From an uncultured Parasphingopyxis sp. (GTDB lineage Bacteria > Pseudomonadota > Alphaproteobacteria > Sphingomonadales > Sphingomonadaceae), in contig CAJQMX010000217.1 of the NCBI GenBank assembly GCA_905479515.1, positions 1 to 21,072 of the forward strand: 21,072 nt of DNA, given 5' to 3'. Below the pieces are notes generated by a model. The model saw only the letters and a program-made list of their open reading frames with translations. It ran no database searches and was not told where the DNA came from. Below, piece after piece: positions 7,483-16,598 of this stretch (positions are counted from its first letter, which is position 1; the number at the start of each line of letters is the position of its first letter). The translations under genes and the position numbers were made by a program.

Positions 7483-8969
7483 TGGCTGGCCTCTGCGCGG
7501 TTAATGCTGGTGATAGTTGATCCGGTTTTCCTTTGCTCGAAGCGGAAGGTCACGCGGTCGCCTTTTTTAAAGCCGCGAAGCAATCCCGGTTTTGCAAGTT
7601 TGAAGTCCATTGTCATCGCCGGCCATTTGAGGGCAGGCACCGGTTCGTGCGACAAAGTGACCGCGCCGCTTTTGATCGCTTCAATTCTGCCGGACGTTTG
7701 ATAGCCGGACATTTTCACGGGCGCGCTCCTCTGATCACCCTCAACCGGACGCACCTTGATCCCCGACAGGCTGGCTTCTGAATCGACCAGGAACTGGCCG
7801 GAAACGATCACTTTTTCACCGGGCGACAGGCCTGCCAATATTTCCGTTTGCCCGCCGCCTTCGCGGCCAATTTTGACCTCTGCTGGACGATAGCGACCCT
7901 TACCGCTTGCCAGCATTACCAAAGTGCGTGCGCCGGTTGCGATTACCGCTTCGCTTGGAATGAGGATCGCCGGACTGCCCGTATCACCCATATCAACAGT
8001 AGCGAACATGCCCGGACGAAGCCGGCCGCCATTGTTCGCAAGTTCAATTCTGCCGGTAAGCGTTCTGGTTTCGGTTTCAGCGGACGGAAGGATGGCGATA
8101 ACTTTACCTGCAAATTCCATATCGGGGAAACTTTGCAATTCAGCCACCGCGCGCTGTCCGACACGGATTTCCGAGGCCCTTGCCTCGGGAATGGCGACAT
8201 TTAGCCATACTGTGTTCAGTCCGTTTATCTGAGCCAGCGGCGCGCCTTCGGACAATGTCATGCCTTGACGCACGCTGAGGCTTTCGATCACCCCGCCAAT
8301 GGGCGTTGAAACCGTGTAAACGCTTTGCTGCCTACCGGTGCGCGCAACCCGGCGGATCAAATCCTCTGGCATGCCCAGCAGCCGCATCCGTTCCTTTGCC
8401 GCCGCTGCAAAACGATCATTCCCGCTTCTTGCCAACGCAAGATATTCCGCCTGTGCGCCGCCCCAATCGGGTACCAAAATGTCTGCCAATGGAGCACCAG
8501 CGGGCACAATGTCGCTGGGAGCGCGGCGATATGTGCGCTGGACAAATCCGCCAGACCTGGCCTGAACAATGGCAACATCGCGTTCGTTAAACTCGATCGT
8601 TCCCGTTACCTGGAGATTGGATTCAATTTTGCCAACCAGTGCCTCAGCGGTGCGGATACCCAGATTTTGGGCAATACCAGGAGCAATATTGATCCCCGGT
8701 TCTCCTATATTCCCATCACTACCTTCATCGGCATATTTGGGAAGAAGCTGCATATCCATGAACGGAGACTTGCCCGGCTTGTCGAATTTTTGCTGGGGAA
8801 ACATCGGATCATAATAATAGAGGATCTCCCCGCCGCCCTGCGTAACCGCGGTTTCGCTGCTTTCGCCAGCCCCGCCGGTGCCGAGCCAATATCCGCCACC
8901 GCCTGCGGCCAGAACCGCAGCAAGAACAAGCCCGCGCCATTTATTGTCTTGGATGGATGTCAGCGTCAT
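7479..8969 (-). CDS. cusB: CusB membrane fusion protein with fused CusF domain
   Basis: This 496-residue periplasmic adaptor is anchored by one N-terminal segment (about residues 12-30). Domains in order are a short metal-binding module ([20 protein letters not shown] onward to MDMQLLPKY, about 51-80), the barrel-sandwich and helical hairpin region (about 100-260), the beta-barrel and membrane-proximal domains (to about 400), and a C-terminal CusF-like domain (about 423-496). In the last, H441, W449, M452 and M454 (KWPAMTMDF) match the copper ligands H36, W44, M47 and M49 of E. coli CusF with the same spacing. A separate CusF chaperone is therefore unnecessary and none is present. It overlaps cusC and cusA by four bases each. 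Confidence 0.94.
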   Translation of the reverse strand: MTLTSIQDNKWRGLVLAAVLAAGGGGYWLGTGGAGESSETAVTQGGGEILYYYDPMFPQQKFDKPGKSPFMDMQLLPKYADEGSDGNIGEPGINIAPGIAQNLGIRTAEALVGKIESNLQVTGTIEFNERDVAIVQARSGGFVQRTYRRAPSDIVPAGAPLADILVPDWGGAQAEYLALARSGNDRFAAAAKERMRLLGMPEDLIRRVARTGRQQSVYTVSTPIGGVIESLSVRQGMTLSEGAPLAQINGLNTVWLNVAIPEARASEIRVGQRAVAELQSFPDMEFAGKVIAILPSAETETRTLTGRIELANNGGRLRPGMFATVDMGDTGSPAILIPSEAVIATGARTLVMLASGKGRYRPAEVKIGREGGGQTEILAGLSPGEKVIVSGQFLVDSEASLSGIKVRPVEGDQRSAPVKMSGYQTSGRIEAIKSGAVTLSHEPVPALKWPAMTMDFKLAKPGLLRGFKKGDRVTFRFEQRKTGSTITSINRAEASQ

Positions 8970-10261
8970 GGCTGGTTTCTTTCATAAGTATATTTGATGC
9001 GAACTGTGTCGCGAACCAACGTGGCTTCCCGGTCGAGCAGATCGATTTCCGCCTCTGCGAAGGCCACGGCTGCATTGAGAGCCGTGTCCAGATCAACGCG
9101 CCCGGCGCCATAGCTGACCCTTTCCAGTTCGGCTTGCTTTTTGGCCAATGGGAGAAGCGTGTTTTTGGACCGTTCCCAGTTTTCCCGGTAAGACCGGTTT
9201 GCGGCCAGGTCGCGGGAGAGCTCAGCCTGCAATTGTCGTTCCAGATCATTGGCTTCTAGCCGAGCGGCGCTGGCCTCAAGCATCCTGGCGTCAATGACCG
9301 GATTTTGACGCTTTTTTGCAAATAATGGCAGATCAATCGTTACCCCGACCGAGACATATTCGCCATATTCCGGCCGGCGATGCACATAGGAAGCATTCAC
9401 ACTGAAGTCGGGTCGCTTGTTCGCGCGTGCCAGTTCCACATCGGCTTCCGCCCGTTCCACCTTTGCGTCCTGAATATCAAGGATCGGCAGGTCCTTGACC
9501 GTGTCGACAAGAATTTCCCGGTCCAGAGTGAATTCAGGGAGATTGCCTTGGGTTTCGGGGCGGTCGACGCCGGTCCACCGCGCGAGCATTGCCCGGGCCT
9601 TTTCAATATCGGCGGTACGGCGGGAGCGCCGGTCAGCCAGTTTCGCTATCAGCAGTTCCGGCTCAAATGCCTCAGCGGGTTGGGTGATCCCCGATTCAAG
9701 GCGCGCACCAACCGTTGCCGACAGGTCATTGAGGCTCTGCTGCAAAACTTCCAGTATTTTGAGCCGCCGCTGGGCGTAATAGAGATCGATCCAGGAAAGC
9801 GCAGAATAAAGCTGCACATCCTGAACCAAAGCTTCCTTATTGGCTCTTGCCACTGTTATGTCCGCCATCGCCTGACCTGCCCGGGCGCGTCTTTTTGCGC
9901 CATTGGGAATATCCTGACTAATACCGATCCTTTGTCTGGGAAATCCGTCACGACCAGGGCGCGGAGAAATCTCGAACGGACCAGCAATTCTCCGATCCAT
10001 TATGTCTAGGCTAAGCTTCGGATCTGGAAGTTGATCGGCGGCAATCGCGGCGCTCTGCGCCGCTTCAATGACGAGCGACCGGGCCTCGATTGCCGGCGTC
10101 GCTGTCTCTGCCAATTCGACCGCTTCTGAGAACGTGATTGGTTCGGCTTGAAGCGAAAAAACGGGGGTTTGCAACGCCAAGACAGGAAAAACTAGCAAAG
10201 GAAGTCGCGATTTGGCTCCGCGGGTTTGCTGTCTGTGCTTCATCATGCCTCTTTCAATCAT
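8966..10261 (-). CDS. cusC: CusC-like outer-membrane channel (TolC family)
   Basis: This 431-residue outer-membrane efflux protein forms the exit duct of the Cus pump. It has an N-terminal signal peptide ending near LQA-EP (about residue 39), followed by two outer-membrane-efflux repeats rich in long amphipathic helices; FSEAVELAETATPAIEARSL is the typical first helix. Unlike E. coli CusC there is no lipobox cysteine, so it is not lipid-anchored. The start is uncertain: ATG at 10261, or ATGs at 10246/10243 directly after AGAGG. It begins 36 bases after the channel-like gene and its stop overlaps the cusB start. The family is TolC for certain; the CusC role follows from context. Confidence 0.9.
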   Translation of the reverse strand: MIERGMMKHRQQTRGAKSRLPLLVFPVLALQTPVFSLQAEPITFSEAVELAETATPAIEARSLVIEAAQSAAIAADQLPDPKLSLDIMDRRIAGPFEISPRPGRDGFPRQRIGISQDIPNGAKRRARAGQAMADITVARANKEALVQDVQLYSALSWIDLYYAQRRLKILEVLQQSLNDLSATVGARLESGITQPAEAFEPELLIAKLADRRSRRTADIEKARAMLARWTGVDRPETQGNLPEFTLDREILVDTVKDLPILDIQDAKVERAEADVELARANKRPDFSVNASYVHRRPEYGEYVSVGVTIDLPLFAKKRQNPVIDARMLEASAARLEANDLERQLQAELSRDLAANRSYRENWERSKNTLLPLAKKQAELERVSYGAGRVDLDTALNAAVAFAEAEIDLLDREATLVRDTVRIKYTYERNQP

Positions 10262-10297
10262 CCAAAAGCCGTTCCTCGCGGAGCTTTGCCTCAGCTA

Positions 10298-10720
10298 TTA
10301 TGCCGGACTAGTTTCCGTTTCGGTCATCAATATAAAAATAAGCGATGCGGAACAGCTGATCAGCAAAAATCCGTTCAAAGATTCTATACCTGCCAGAAAC
10401 CGCAAATGACCGGTTGGATAAATATCACCGAGGCCAAGGGATGTATAATTCACCAATGAAAAATAGAAAATTTCCATTGATGAGATATCCGCCGGCTTAA
10501 AACTGCCAAGACCAGCACTGGATCCAGCTACAAATGCAATGGCGTAAAGGCCAGCCTCCGAAATATGTGCAATGGCTGCGGCATAAAGCCCAATCACCAA
10601 TTTACGGGTTTTACCCAAGCTTGTTGATTTGAGCCATTGATGCGTTCGGTGGATAACTTGAAAGTGGATAAATCCGGTTATTCCAAACATCGACAGACCA
10701 AGAAAAATTGTCCAGATCAA
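10298..10720 (-). CDS. Two-TM potassium-channel-like protein
   Basis: This 140-residue membrane protein resembles the pore module of ion channels (Ion_trans_2). It has one helix near residues 2-22, a second near 40-65, a pore segment FYFSLVNYTSLGLGDIYPTG (about 87-106), then a helix FLAGIESLNGFLLISCSASLIF. The filter reads TSLGLGD in place of the canonical TVGYGD, so potassium selectivity is not certain. No regulatory domain is attached. The start is TTG, chosen because it overlaps the stop of the APC permease gene (TTGA) and GGAAGG lies nine bases upstream. Its place inside a copper operon suggests a role in ion or membrane-potential balance during metal efflux, which is inference. Confidence 0.75.
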   Translation of the reverse strand: MIWTIFLGLSMFGITGFIHFQVIHRTHQWLKSTSLGKTRKLVIGLYAAAIAHISEAGLYAIAFVAGSSAGLGSFKPADISSMEIFYFSLVNYTSLGLGDIYPTGHLRFLAGIESLNGFLLISCSASLIFILMTETETSPA

Positions 10721-12054
10721 TGGGAATGCCCTTCCATGCCGGGTTTGGCTTCATCATCGGTACGCCGGGTGGACAAATAATATTTCTCGAAAGCGAAAAA
10801 ACCTGCAATGCCAGCGAAAGAAATAGCAATGATCATTGGATCACTAGCTGCTTTCATGGTCAGGAATGCTCCAAGGACAATCAAATCCAAAATGATAGCG
10901 CTAAGCAAAACCCATGCTTTTGCGCCGACATCATCCTTGAGATGGCGATAAACGCCCCAATGGATAACCATGTCCATGACCAGATAAAATATAGCTCCTA
11001 GGGACGCTATTCGAGTCAGATCAAAAAACGCAGCTAATAGACCCGCGGCGATAACTGTGAAGACAAGCGTGTGCTTTTGCACGTCACCGGGCATTCCAAA
11101 ATGGCGATGGGGGATCAGGTTCATGTCTGTGAGCATCGCAAGCATGCGCGATACGGCAAAGACGCTGGCAAGGAGACCCGATGCTGTTGCGATGATGGCA
11201 ACGGCAACCGTGAACCATACTCCATAGTCGCCAAAAGCAGGCCGCGCCGCCTCTGCCAAAGCATAGTCTTTGGCGGCGGCAATTTCGCTAATGCTCAACG
11301 TCGATCCCACAGCGAGCGCCACGGTCATGTATACTAGCAAACATATCCCTAATGAGATCATAATAGCGCGACCAATGTTTTTCTTGGGGTCAACGACCTC
11401 GCCGCCGCTATTCGTAATTGTGGTAAATCCCTTGAACGCTAATATTGCCAGTGCAATCCCGGCAATAAAGCCGGTTGGCGAAGTTGCTTCGCTTGGCGCA
11501 GCTTGCGTAAACTCGAACGTGAACCCGGATGCCCAAAGAATGGTGAGGGAAAAAATCAATATACCGCCGATTTTTAGAATCGCAGTGATTCCAGATATCG
11601 CACCGATAATCTTGTTACCGGCGATGTTGACGATAAATGCGAAGATGATCAGGCCTATTGCCAGTATCGAAACCAGAACGGAATCGCGGCCTATATCGAA
11701 CAGTTGAACCGTATAAGTCCCGAAAGTCCTGGCAACCAGGCTTTCGTTGATGATCATCGAAAAGGCCATCATCAACGCCGCCGCGCCAGTAATAGTCGAC
11801 GGCCCATAGGATTTTTTGAGGATCGTAGCGATTCCGCCAGCTGACGGATATTTATTGGATACTTTGATATAGGTATAGGCGCTAAAGCCGCTAATCACTG
11901 CGCCAATCAGGAAGGCAAGCGGGAAGAGTGGCCCGGATAATTCTGCAATCTGACCCGTCAGCGCAAAGATTCCCGCACCGATCATAACCCCGGTCCCCAT
12001 GGCTACCGTACCCGCAAGCGATAAACTATTTTTGTTATAGGAACTTTTTTGCAT
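10717..12054 (-). CDS. APC-family amino acid/polyamine permease
   Basis: This 445-residue inner-membrane transporter has about 12 helices. The APC signature is in the first helix, MGTGVMIGAGIFALTGQ (about residues 19-35), and a second typical stretch is FKGFTTITNSGGEVVDPKKNIGRAI in mid-protein, the conserved loop with a helix VVDPKKNIP-like turn. The substrate cannot be read from the sequence. The C-terminus ends with His residues (GMEGHSH). It starts at ATG with AAGGCG about ten bases upstream, 28 bases after the preceding gene, and its stop overlaps the channel-like gene. In this operon it might import a metal-binding or redox-active amino acid, but that is inference. Confidence 0.85.
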   Translation of the reverse strand: MQKSSYNKNSLSLAGTVAMGTGVMIGAGIFALTGQIAELSGPLFPLAFLIGAVISGFSAYTYIKVSNKYPSAGGIATILKKSYGPSTITGAAALMMAFSMIINESLVARTFGTYTVQLFDIGRDSVLVSILAIGLIIFAFIVNIAGNKIIGAISGITAILKIGGILIFSLTILWASGFTFEFTQAAPSEATSPTGFIAGIALAILAFKGFTTITNSGGEVVDPKKNIGRAIMISLGICLLVYMTVALAVGSTLSISEIAAAKDYALAEAARPAFGDYGVWFTVAVAIIATASGLLASVFAVSRMLAMLTDMNLIPHRHFGMPGDVQKHTLVFTVIAAGLLAAFFDLTRIASLGAIFYLVMDMVIHWGVYRHLKDDVGAKAWVLLSAIILDLIVLGAFLTMKAASDPMIIAISFAGIAGFFAFEKYYLSTRRTDDEAKPGMEGHSH

Positions 12055-12082
12055 CTATTTTCGCCTTTGAGATGTGCGGAAG

Positions 12083-12529
12083 TTATGGCTGCGGTTGACG
12101 CCTTGCAAACCAAAGCGTGATCAACGGGATGAATATCCACATAAGGACGGGAACAAGGCCTATATTCGTACCGGGCACCAAAGGCATGAGTTCGCTATAT
12201 CGCCAGCCCCATCCCCATTCACGTGGCACGCTGGTGGCCATTGCTTCAATAATTACCGTAATCCCCAGTCCGGTCAGTAGATAAATACTGATCATCCAGT
12301 ATTTTGGAGAATGCAGCCAGTTCCGGTTCCGCGTTATTATCGAAACTGCCGTGTAGGCGAGCACCAATATTCCCACGTCGCCAAATGTTGCCCGGGTACA
12401 GCCCAGCGTTCTCTGCCAATAGCCTGCCGATCCCACATCAAAGAATGGCATTTGCAGGATTTCCCAAATGAAGGACGTGAAAAATCCGAATGTGGCGATA
12501 TGAACCTCGGGCGCTTTGTCAAATTTCAT
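12083..12529 (-). CDS. Four-helix membrane protein of unknown function
   Basis: I recognise the type but not the function. This 148-residue protein has four hydrophobic helices. Conserved-looking features are FTSFIWEILQMPFFD in helix 1, CTRATFGDVGILVLAYT at the start of helix 2, and WRYSELMPLVPG before helix 4. Tryptophan, glutamate and aspartate sit at helix ends. Similar proteins occur beside copper and heavy-metal ATPases in other proteobacteria, from memory. The ATG overlaps the stop of the methyltransferase gene (ATGA), and no separate ribosome binding site is obvious, so translation is coupled. A part in copper handling is suggested only by the operon. Confidence 0.75.
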   Translation of the reverse strand: MKFDKAPEVHIATFGFFTSFIWEILQMPFFDVGSAGYWQRTLGCTRATFGDVGILVLAYTAVSIITRNRNWLHSPKYWMISIYLLTGLGITVIIEAMATSVPREWGWGWRYSELMPLVPGTNIGLVPVLMWIFIPLITLWFARRQPQP

Positions 12530-13179
12530 GAAGCGACAAACTTTGCTTTAAACAGTGAAATGGAACCCGTTGCTGTCGCGAAACTTTGTGTTTTTTCCGT
12601 CAAATATCCCGGTGCCACCAATATTCTTTCCAATATACCCTCAGCATTGTGCCTCGTATCTTCAACGCCATCCAGCTGCTGCACCGTCATTCGAAAGGCA
12701 GCGCGCATCAGTGGTGACTTCTGCATTGCATAATCTGCAATGTGGAGTTCTCCGCCGGGCATAAGCAGGCTGCGCATGATTTCGGCTATCTCGTTCTTTT
12801 TTTCGAGCGCCACCTGATGAAACATCAAACTGGATGTTATCTTTGTAGGCTGCCATCCTTTGGGCAAAGCTTCTTTTGACAAGAACCCCGGAATCAACCG
12901 AATATTGGCACTGTCTATTTTTTTGGATGCGCGCTCGAGTGCCGCTATGTCCGGGTCAAGCCCGATAAAATCGGCTTCTGGGCACTGCTCCGCCAAAACA
13001 GCAAGCAGGCTGCCGGTCCCACAGCCCACATCCAAAATCCTGTCGCCTGGAAGCGGATTGATCTGTTTTACCAGCGCCGAACGCCAGACGCTTTCCCGCG
13101 TCAAATACCGGATGACGAGATCATAGAGGGGCGTCAGGATTTTATAGCCCAATGGCGGGGTATAAGTTTCGATTGCCAT
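12526..13179 (-). CDS. Class I SAM-dependent methyltransferase (UbiE-like)
   Basis: This 217-residue cytoplasmic enzyme has a Rossmann methyltransferase fold. Motif I is ILDVGCGTGSLLAVL (D50 to G56 core), followed by the acidic ribose-binding residue in FIGLDPD, and later LLMPGGELHIADY, the usual post-catalytic strand. The order resembles UbiE/COQ5-type enzymes. The substrate is unknown. It begins six bases after the copper ATPase stop and its own stop overlaps the next gene. Methyltransferases of this kind are not standard copper-resistance parts. It might modify a small molecule or lipid made under metal stress, which is speculation. The fold is certain and the role is not. Confidence 0.85.
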   Translation of the reverse strand: MAIETYTPPLGYKILTPLYDLVIRYLTRESVWRSALVKQINPLPGDRILDVGCGTGSLLAVLAEQCPEADFIGLDPDIAALERASKKIDSANIRLIPGFLSKEALPKGWQPTKITSSLMFHQVALEKKNEIAEIMRSLLMPGGELHIADYAMQKSPLMRAAFRMTVQQLDGVEDTRHNAEGILERILVAPGYLTEKTQSFATATGSISLFKAKFVAS

Positions 13180-13185
13180 TAGCTG

Positions 13186-15549
13186 CTACAAGGTCCGGCG
13201 GCGCAAGCGCAGCGCATTTGCGATAACCGATACTGAGGAGAGACTCATCGCAGCGGCCGCGATCATCGGGCTCAATAATATGCCGAACCAAGGATAGAGG
13301 ATCCCGGCTGCGACGGGTACGCCCAGTCCATTATAGATAAAGGCGAAAAAGAGGTTTTGCCGGATATTGCCCATTGTGAGCTGGCTGAGGTGACGGGCCT
13401 TGGCAATGCCACCCAAATCGCCCTTTACCAGAGTGATTCCAGCACTCTCCATCGCTACATCGGTCCCCGTCCCCATCGCAATACCCACATCGGCTCTAGC
13501 CAAAGCGGGCGCATCATTGATGCCATCACCAGCCATTGCGACCTTCTTGCCGGCAGCTTGTAACTCGCTGATGACCCGGTGCTTGTCTTCCGGTGATACA
13601 TTGGCATGAATTTCATCAATACCAATGAGCTTCCCAACGGCTTGCGCGGTCGCTTCTGCATCTCCTGTGAGCATCACCACACGAATATTGGCGTTGTGAA
13701 GAGCCTTAATGGCATCGACGGTTGTTGGTTTGATGGGGTCTGCTACGCCGATGAGACCGGCAGGTTTCCCGTCCACGGCAACAAACATGACAGTCTGACC
13801 CTGTGATCGTCCATCTTGCGCTTTTGCAATTAGATCTGCGCTGCTCGCGCCGAGCCTTTCCATCATCTTTTCATTGCCGATGCCAACGCGCAGGTTCTGT
13901 GCAGTTGCTTCGACACCTTCCCCAGTAACCGACTGGAAATCGGTTGCTGCTTCAAAAGAAAGGCCCTTATCCTTTGCGCCAGTTACAATCGCGGCGGCCA
14001 GCGGGTGTTCACTCGCCATTTCAATTGCAGCAACAAGTGCCAGCATTTCATCGCCATCAAAACCATGCGCGGGCTCTACCGAGACCAGTTTGGGCTTGCC
14101 CTCGGTCAGTGTGCCAGTCTTGTCGACCACGATGGTGTCTATCTTTTCCAAAGTTTCCAGCGCCTCGGCATTTTTGATCAAGATACCGTTCTGCGCACCC
14201 TTACCTGTGCCCACCATGATCGACATCGGGGTTGCAAGACCAAGCGCACAGGGACACGCAATGATCAAAACCGCGACCGCATTGACCAGGCCATAAGCAA
14301 GAGCGGGATGAGGGCCCCAAATCGCCCAGATGATGAACGTGATAATCGAGATGAGAATGACTACCGGAACAAAAAGGCCGGCAACCGAATCCGCGAGCTT
14401 CTGGATGGGCGCTCGGCTGCGCTGTGCTTCCGCTACCATCTGGACAATCTTGGCGAGCAGCGTGTCTTTACCCACACGCTCAGCTGTCATAATGAAACTG
14501 CCGGTCTGATTGACTGTCCCGCCGGTGACATCGTCTCCTTCGGCTTTGGCGACCGGGATTGGCTCGCCCGTGATCATCGATTGGTCAATCGTGCTGGAGC
14601 CCTTGGCAATAGTGCCATCGACAGGTATTTTGTCGCCCGGACGGACGCGCAGGCTGTCACCGGACTGCACCTGGTCGAGCGATATTTCTTCTTCCGAGCC
14701 ATCCGCACCAACGCGCAAAGCAATTGGCGGTGCCAGTTCCAGCAGTGCCCGCAAGGCACTCGATGTCTGTCCACGTGCTTTCAGTTCCAGTACTTGTCCC
14801 AAAAGGACCAAAGTCGTGATGACTGCAGCGGCTTCATAATAGACAGCAACGCCGCCATCATGCCCGCGAAACGCGGCTGGGAAGATATTTGGCAAAAAGG
14901 TTGCAACGACGCTGAATATATAGGCAACAGCTACGCCCAGCCCGATCAGAGTAAACATGTTGAGGTTCATGGTTTTGACTGATTGGATACCGCGAACGAA
15001 GAAAGGCCAAGCACCCCAGAGGATTACCGGTGTTGCCAGCAAAAACTGCAACCACTGAGCCACACCTGGTTTAAAAAGGCCCTCGAATGGTTTGCCAGGA
15101 ATGAGATCCCCCATTGCGTATATGAAGAGGGGAATGGAAAATATCGCGCTGACCCAAAAGCGTCGGCGCATATCAATATATTCAGGATCAGGACCGGTTT
15201 CTAAAGAAAATTCCTCCGGCTCCAACGCCATTCCGCAAATCGGACAGGAGCCCGGCCCTTCTTGCCGAATTTCCGGATGCATAGGACATGTATAGATAGT
15301 CCCTGCTGGCGTATGATCCCGTACCTCGCGATGCTTTCCCGAAATATAATGTTCTGGATCTGCAACAAATTTGGTTTTGCATCCGTTAGAACAAAAATGA
15401 TAATCCCGAGCATCATGATATGCATGATGCTCGGTCTTATCCGGCTCAACAGTCATACCGCAGACGGGGTCTGTGACATGATCTGAAGAACCTTCATGGC
15501 TGTGGTCATGGCCTGAAAGGCCATGGGGGGAAGGAGTGACCTCAGCCAT
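13186..15549 (-). CDS. copA: Cu(I)/Ag(I)-exporting P1B-type ATPase
   Basis: This 787-residue inner-membrane pump exports Cu(I)/Ag(I) from the cytoplasm using ATP. The N-terminus lacks the usual HMA domain. It instead has a His-rich leader (GHDHSH), a YHS domain (DPVCGM at 27-32, C53 and C57) and a heavy-metal-binding YTCPMHPEI...CPICGM module (C88, C102, C105). Core motifs follow: CPC at 432-434, the phosphorylation site D476 in [41 protein letters not shown] and a MSLSS near the end. Start choice: an upstream TTG at 15564 is in frame, but ATG at 15549 has GGAAA nine bases upstream and overlaps the previous gene's end. The symbol copA is shared in the literature with the oxidase at 19222. Confidence 0.95.
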   Translation of the reverse strand: MAEVTPSPHGLSGHDHSHEGSSDHVTDPVCGMTVEPDKTEHHAYHDARDYHFCSNGCKTKFVADPEHYISGKHREVRDHTPAGTIYTCPMHPEIRQEGPGSCPICGMALEPEEFSLETGPDPEYIDMRRRFWVSAIFSIPLFIYAMGDLIPGKPFEGLFKPGVAQWLQFLLATPVILWGAWPFFVRGIQSVKTMNLNMFTLIGLGVAVAYIFSVVATFLPNIFPAAFRGHDGGVAVYYEAAAVITTLVLLGQVLELKARGQTSSALRALLELAPPIALRVGADGSEEEISLDQVQSGDSLRVRPGDKIPVDGTIAKGSSTIDQSMITGEPIPVAKAEGDDVTGGTVNQTGSFIMTAERVGKDTLLAKIVQMVAEAQRSRAPIQKLADSVAGLFVPVVILISIITFIIWAIWGPHPALAYGLVNAVAVLIIACPCALGLATPMSIMVGTGKGAQNGILIKNAEALETLEKIDTIVVDKTGTLTEGKPKLVSVEPAHGFDGDEMLALVAAIEMASEHPLAAAIVTGAKDKGLSFEAATDFQSVTGEGVEATAQNLRVGIGNEKMMERLGASSADLIAKAQDGRSQGQTVMFVAVDGKPAGLIGVADPIKPTTVDAIKALHNANIRVVMLTGDAEATAQAVGKLIGIDEIHANVSPEDKHRVISELQAAGKKVAMAGDGINDAPALARADVGIAMGTGTDVAMESAGITLVKGDLGGIAKARHLSQLTMGNIRQNLFFAFIYNGLGVPVAAGILYPWFGILLSPMIAAAAMSLSSVSVIANALRLRRRTL

Positions 15550-15829
15550 TAGCGGAATTTCCAATTCGTTTTTCGAAAAAGCGTTTCAGCGGAATTACAA
15601 AGAGCGCGATATACCAGCCATACGTAAAGCTTCCGACAGCACCGGCCAAAAAGCCCGGCCATGTCAGCCATTCAAAACCAGGGAGCCAAGGCGCCCAGGC
15701 TTCATGCATATGCGCCCAATCAGGTGCGATAATACCAAAACCAATGCATATTAGATAGCTGACAAGCAGGAACAGACTCAGAGTCCACCCCAGGATTAGA
15801 ATTTGTTTTCCAGTTGAGATATCGGACAT
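15542..15829 (-). CDS. Small two-TM membrane protein, first gene of the copper operon
   Basis: This 95-residue protein has two hydrophobic helices (about residues 8-35 and 58-82) joined by an aromatic loop, [20 protein letters not shown]. The C-terminus is basic. It resembles small DUF5676-type membrane proteins found next to copper ATPases, but I hold that family name only loosely. The start is ATG at 15829 with GGAG six bases upstream; a TTG twelve bases earlier lies in the ribosome binding region and is rejected. The stop lies inside the first codons of the ATPase gene, so the two are coupled. A helper role to the ATPase is inferred from position only. Confidence 0.75.
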   Translation of the reverse strand: MSDISTGKQILILGWTLSLFLLVSYLICIGFGIIAPDWAHMHEAWAPWLPGFEWLTWPGFLAGAVGSFTYGWYIALFVIPLKRFFEKRIGNSANG

Positions 15830-15851
15830 ATTACGCTCCAATCATTTTTTG

Positions 15852-15880
15852 TTGATCAATATACTATAGTGGGGTATAGT
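15852..15880 (+). promoter_or_regulatory. Promoter of the csoR-family gene
   Basis: TTGATC (15852-15857), a 17-bp spacer and TATAGT (15875-15880) form a near-consensus housekeeping promoter about 70 bases before the repressor gene. Its -10 is the right arm of the CsoR-type operator, so the repressor should block its own gene. Confidence 0.75.
15863..15880. promoter_or_regulatory. CsoR-type operator
   Basis: ACTATA-GTGGGG-TATAGT is a perfect 6-bp dyad around a G-tract. This is the known look of CsoR/RcnR-family operators: dyad arms flanking a run of G or C. It lies between the csoR-family gene and the copper operon and overlaps both promoters. Confidence 0.8.
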
Positions 15881-15891
15881 TTTATAGTCAA
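15863..15891 (-). promoter_or_regulatory. Promoter of the nine-gene copper operon
   Basis: On the minus strand TTGACT (15891-15886) is followed by 17 bp and TATAGT (15868-15863), a strong housekeeping promoter. The predicted start is about 27 bases before the first ATG. The -10 is the left arm of the CsoR-type operator, and the right arm lies within the spacer. Confidence 0.8.
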
Positions 15892-15958
15892 GAGAGGTAA
15901 TGGAACCTGGAAAAAACCTTTTGATTAAGCCACCACTGAAATAAGGGATTAGGAAAAT

Positions 15959-16231
15959 ATGACAGAAAAATTCACTCGAGAAATATCCCGGATGCACCGG
16001 ATTGAAGGTCAGGTTCGCGGTATTGCTAAAATGATGGAGGACGGTCGCTATTGCATCGATATTCTCCAACAATTTTCTGCTGTGGAGGCTGCGTTGCGCG
16101 CCACAAAAATGAAAATATTGGAGATTCACATCAATCATTGCGTTGAAGAAGCCCTCACGTCGGGAAACAAAGCTGACCAAAAGGAAAAAATTGCCGAACT
16201 CGTCAGCTTGTTTGGCAAAATGGGAAAGTAG
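15959..16231 (+). CDS. csoR: CsoR-family copper-sensing repressor
   Basis: This is a 90-residue all-helical cytoplasmic repressor of the CsoR/RcnR/FrmR family. The ligand set C32, H57, C61 reproduces the C-H-C copper site of Mycobacterium tuberculosis CsoR (C36, H61, C65) with identical spacing. It opens RMHRIEGQVRGIAKMMEDGRYC, the conserved family start that binds DNA. Cu(I) binding in this family releases the operator. AGGA stands four bases before the ATG. The gene is divergent from the copper operon and shares an overlapping promoter and operator with it, so it should repress both. FrmR-type formaldehyde sensors lack the C-H-C triad, which favours copper. Confidence 0.9.
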   Translation: MTEKFTREISRMHRIEGQVRGIAKMMEDGRYCIDILQQFSAVEAALRATKMKILEIHINHCVEEALTSGNKADQKEKIAELVSLFGKMGK

Positions 16232-16302
16232 GAACCGGCCCGAAGCCTTAAAATCGAAATTCTAAAACTCCGGACCCATCCTGCGACCCTAAGCGGCTCT
16301 AA

Positions 16303-16572
16303 CTATTCCGGCTTGGCGGGTTCTGTTTTGGCCGGACCATGGCCCATTTTGCTATGATCCATCTTCGAATGATCCATCATCTGGCAGGACATTTTGCCGT
16401 CAGCACCTTTTTGCATCATGCCTGGCATCTTCTTTCCGTCCTTCATCATTTCACATTTCTGCGTCTCAGAAGCGCCGGCCTTGTGAGAAGTACCGGCTTT
16501 GTGTTGATGCGCCAAAGCTGCACCGCTTGAAACCAGAGCGATTGCGCTGGCGATAACTGCTAGTTTATTCAT
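16303..16572 (-). CDS. Periplasmic Met/His-rich copper-binding protein
   Basis: This is an 89-residue exported protein. A signal peptide ends near ALA-HQ (residue 21). The mature part is packed with Met, His and Lys, with two cysteines (KCEMMKDGKK and MSCQMM) and a near-repeat DHSKMDHSKMGHG. Such low-complexity Met/His sequences bind Cu(I)/Cu(II) in the periplasm. I know no formal family name for it. GAAGGGA lies seven bases before the ATG. It is the last gene of an operon with DUF2231 and DUF411 proteins, 26 bases after the latter, and converges with csoR. Periplasmic copper buffering is the likely job. Confidence 0.8.
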   Translation of the reverse strand: MNKLAVIASAIALVSSGAALAHQHKAGTSHKAGASETQKCEMMKDGKKMPGMMQKGADGKMSCQMMDHSKMDHSKMGHGPAKTEPAKPE

Positions 16573-16598
16573 GATATTTCCCTTCTAGGTTGTTCGTC

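Noticed and set aside
14005..14982. 325-residue plus-strand open frame
   Set aside because: It is the antisense of the copper ATPase core, whose motifs are complete on the minus strand; its composition is not protein-like.
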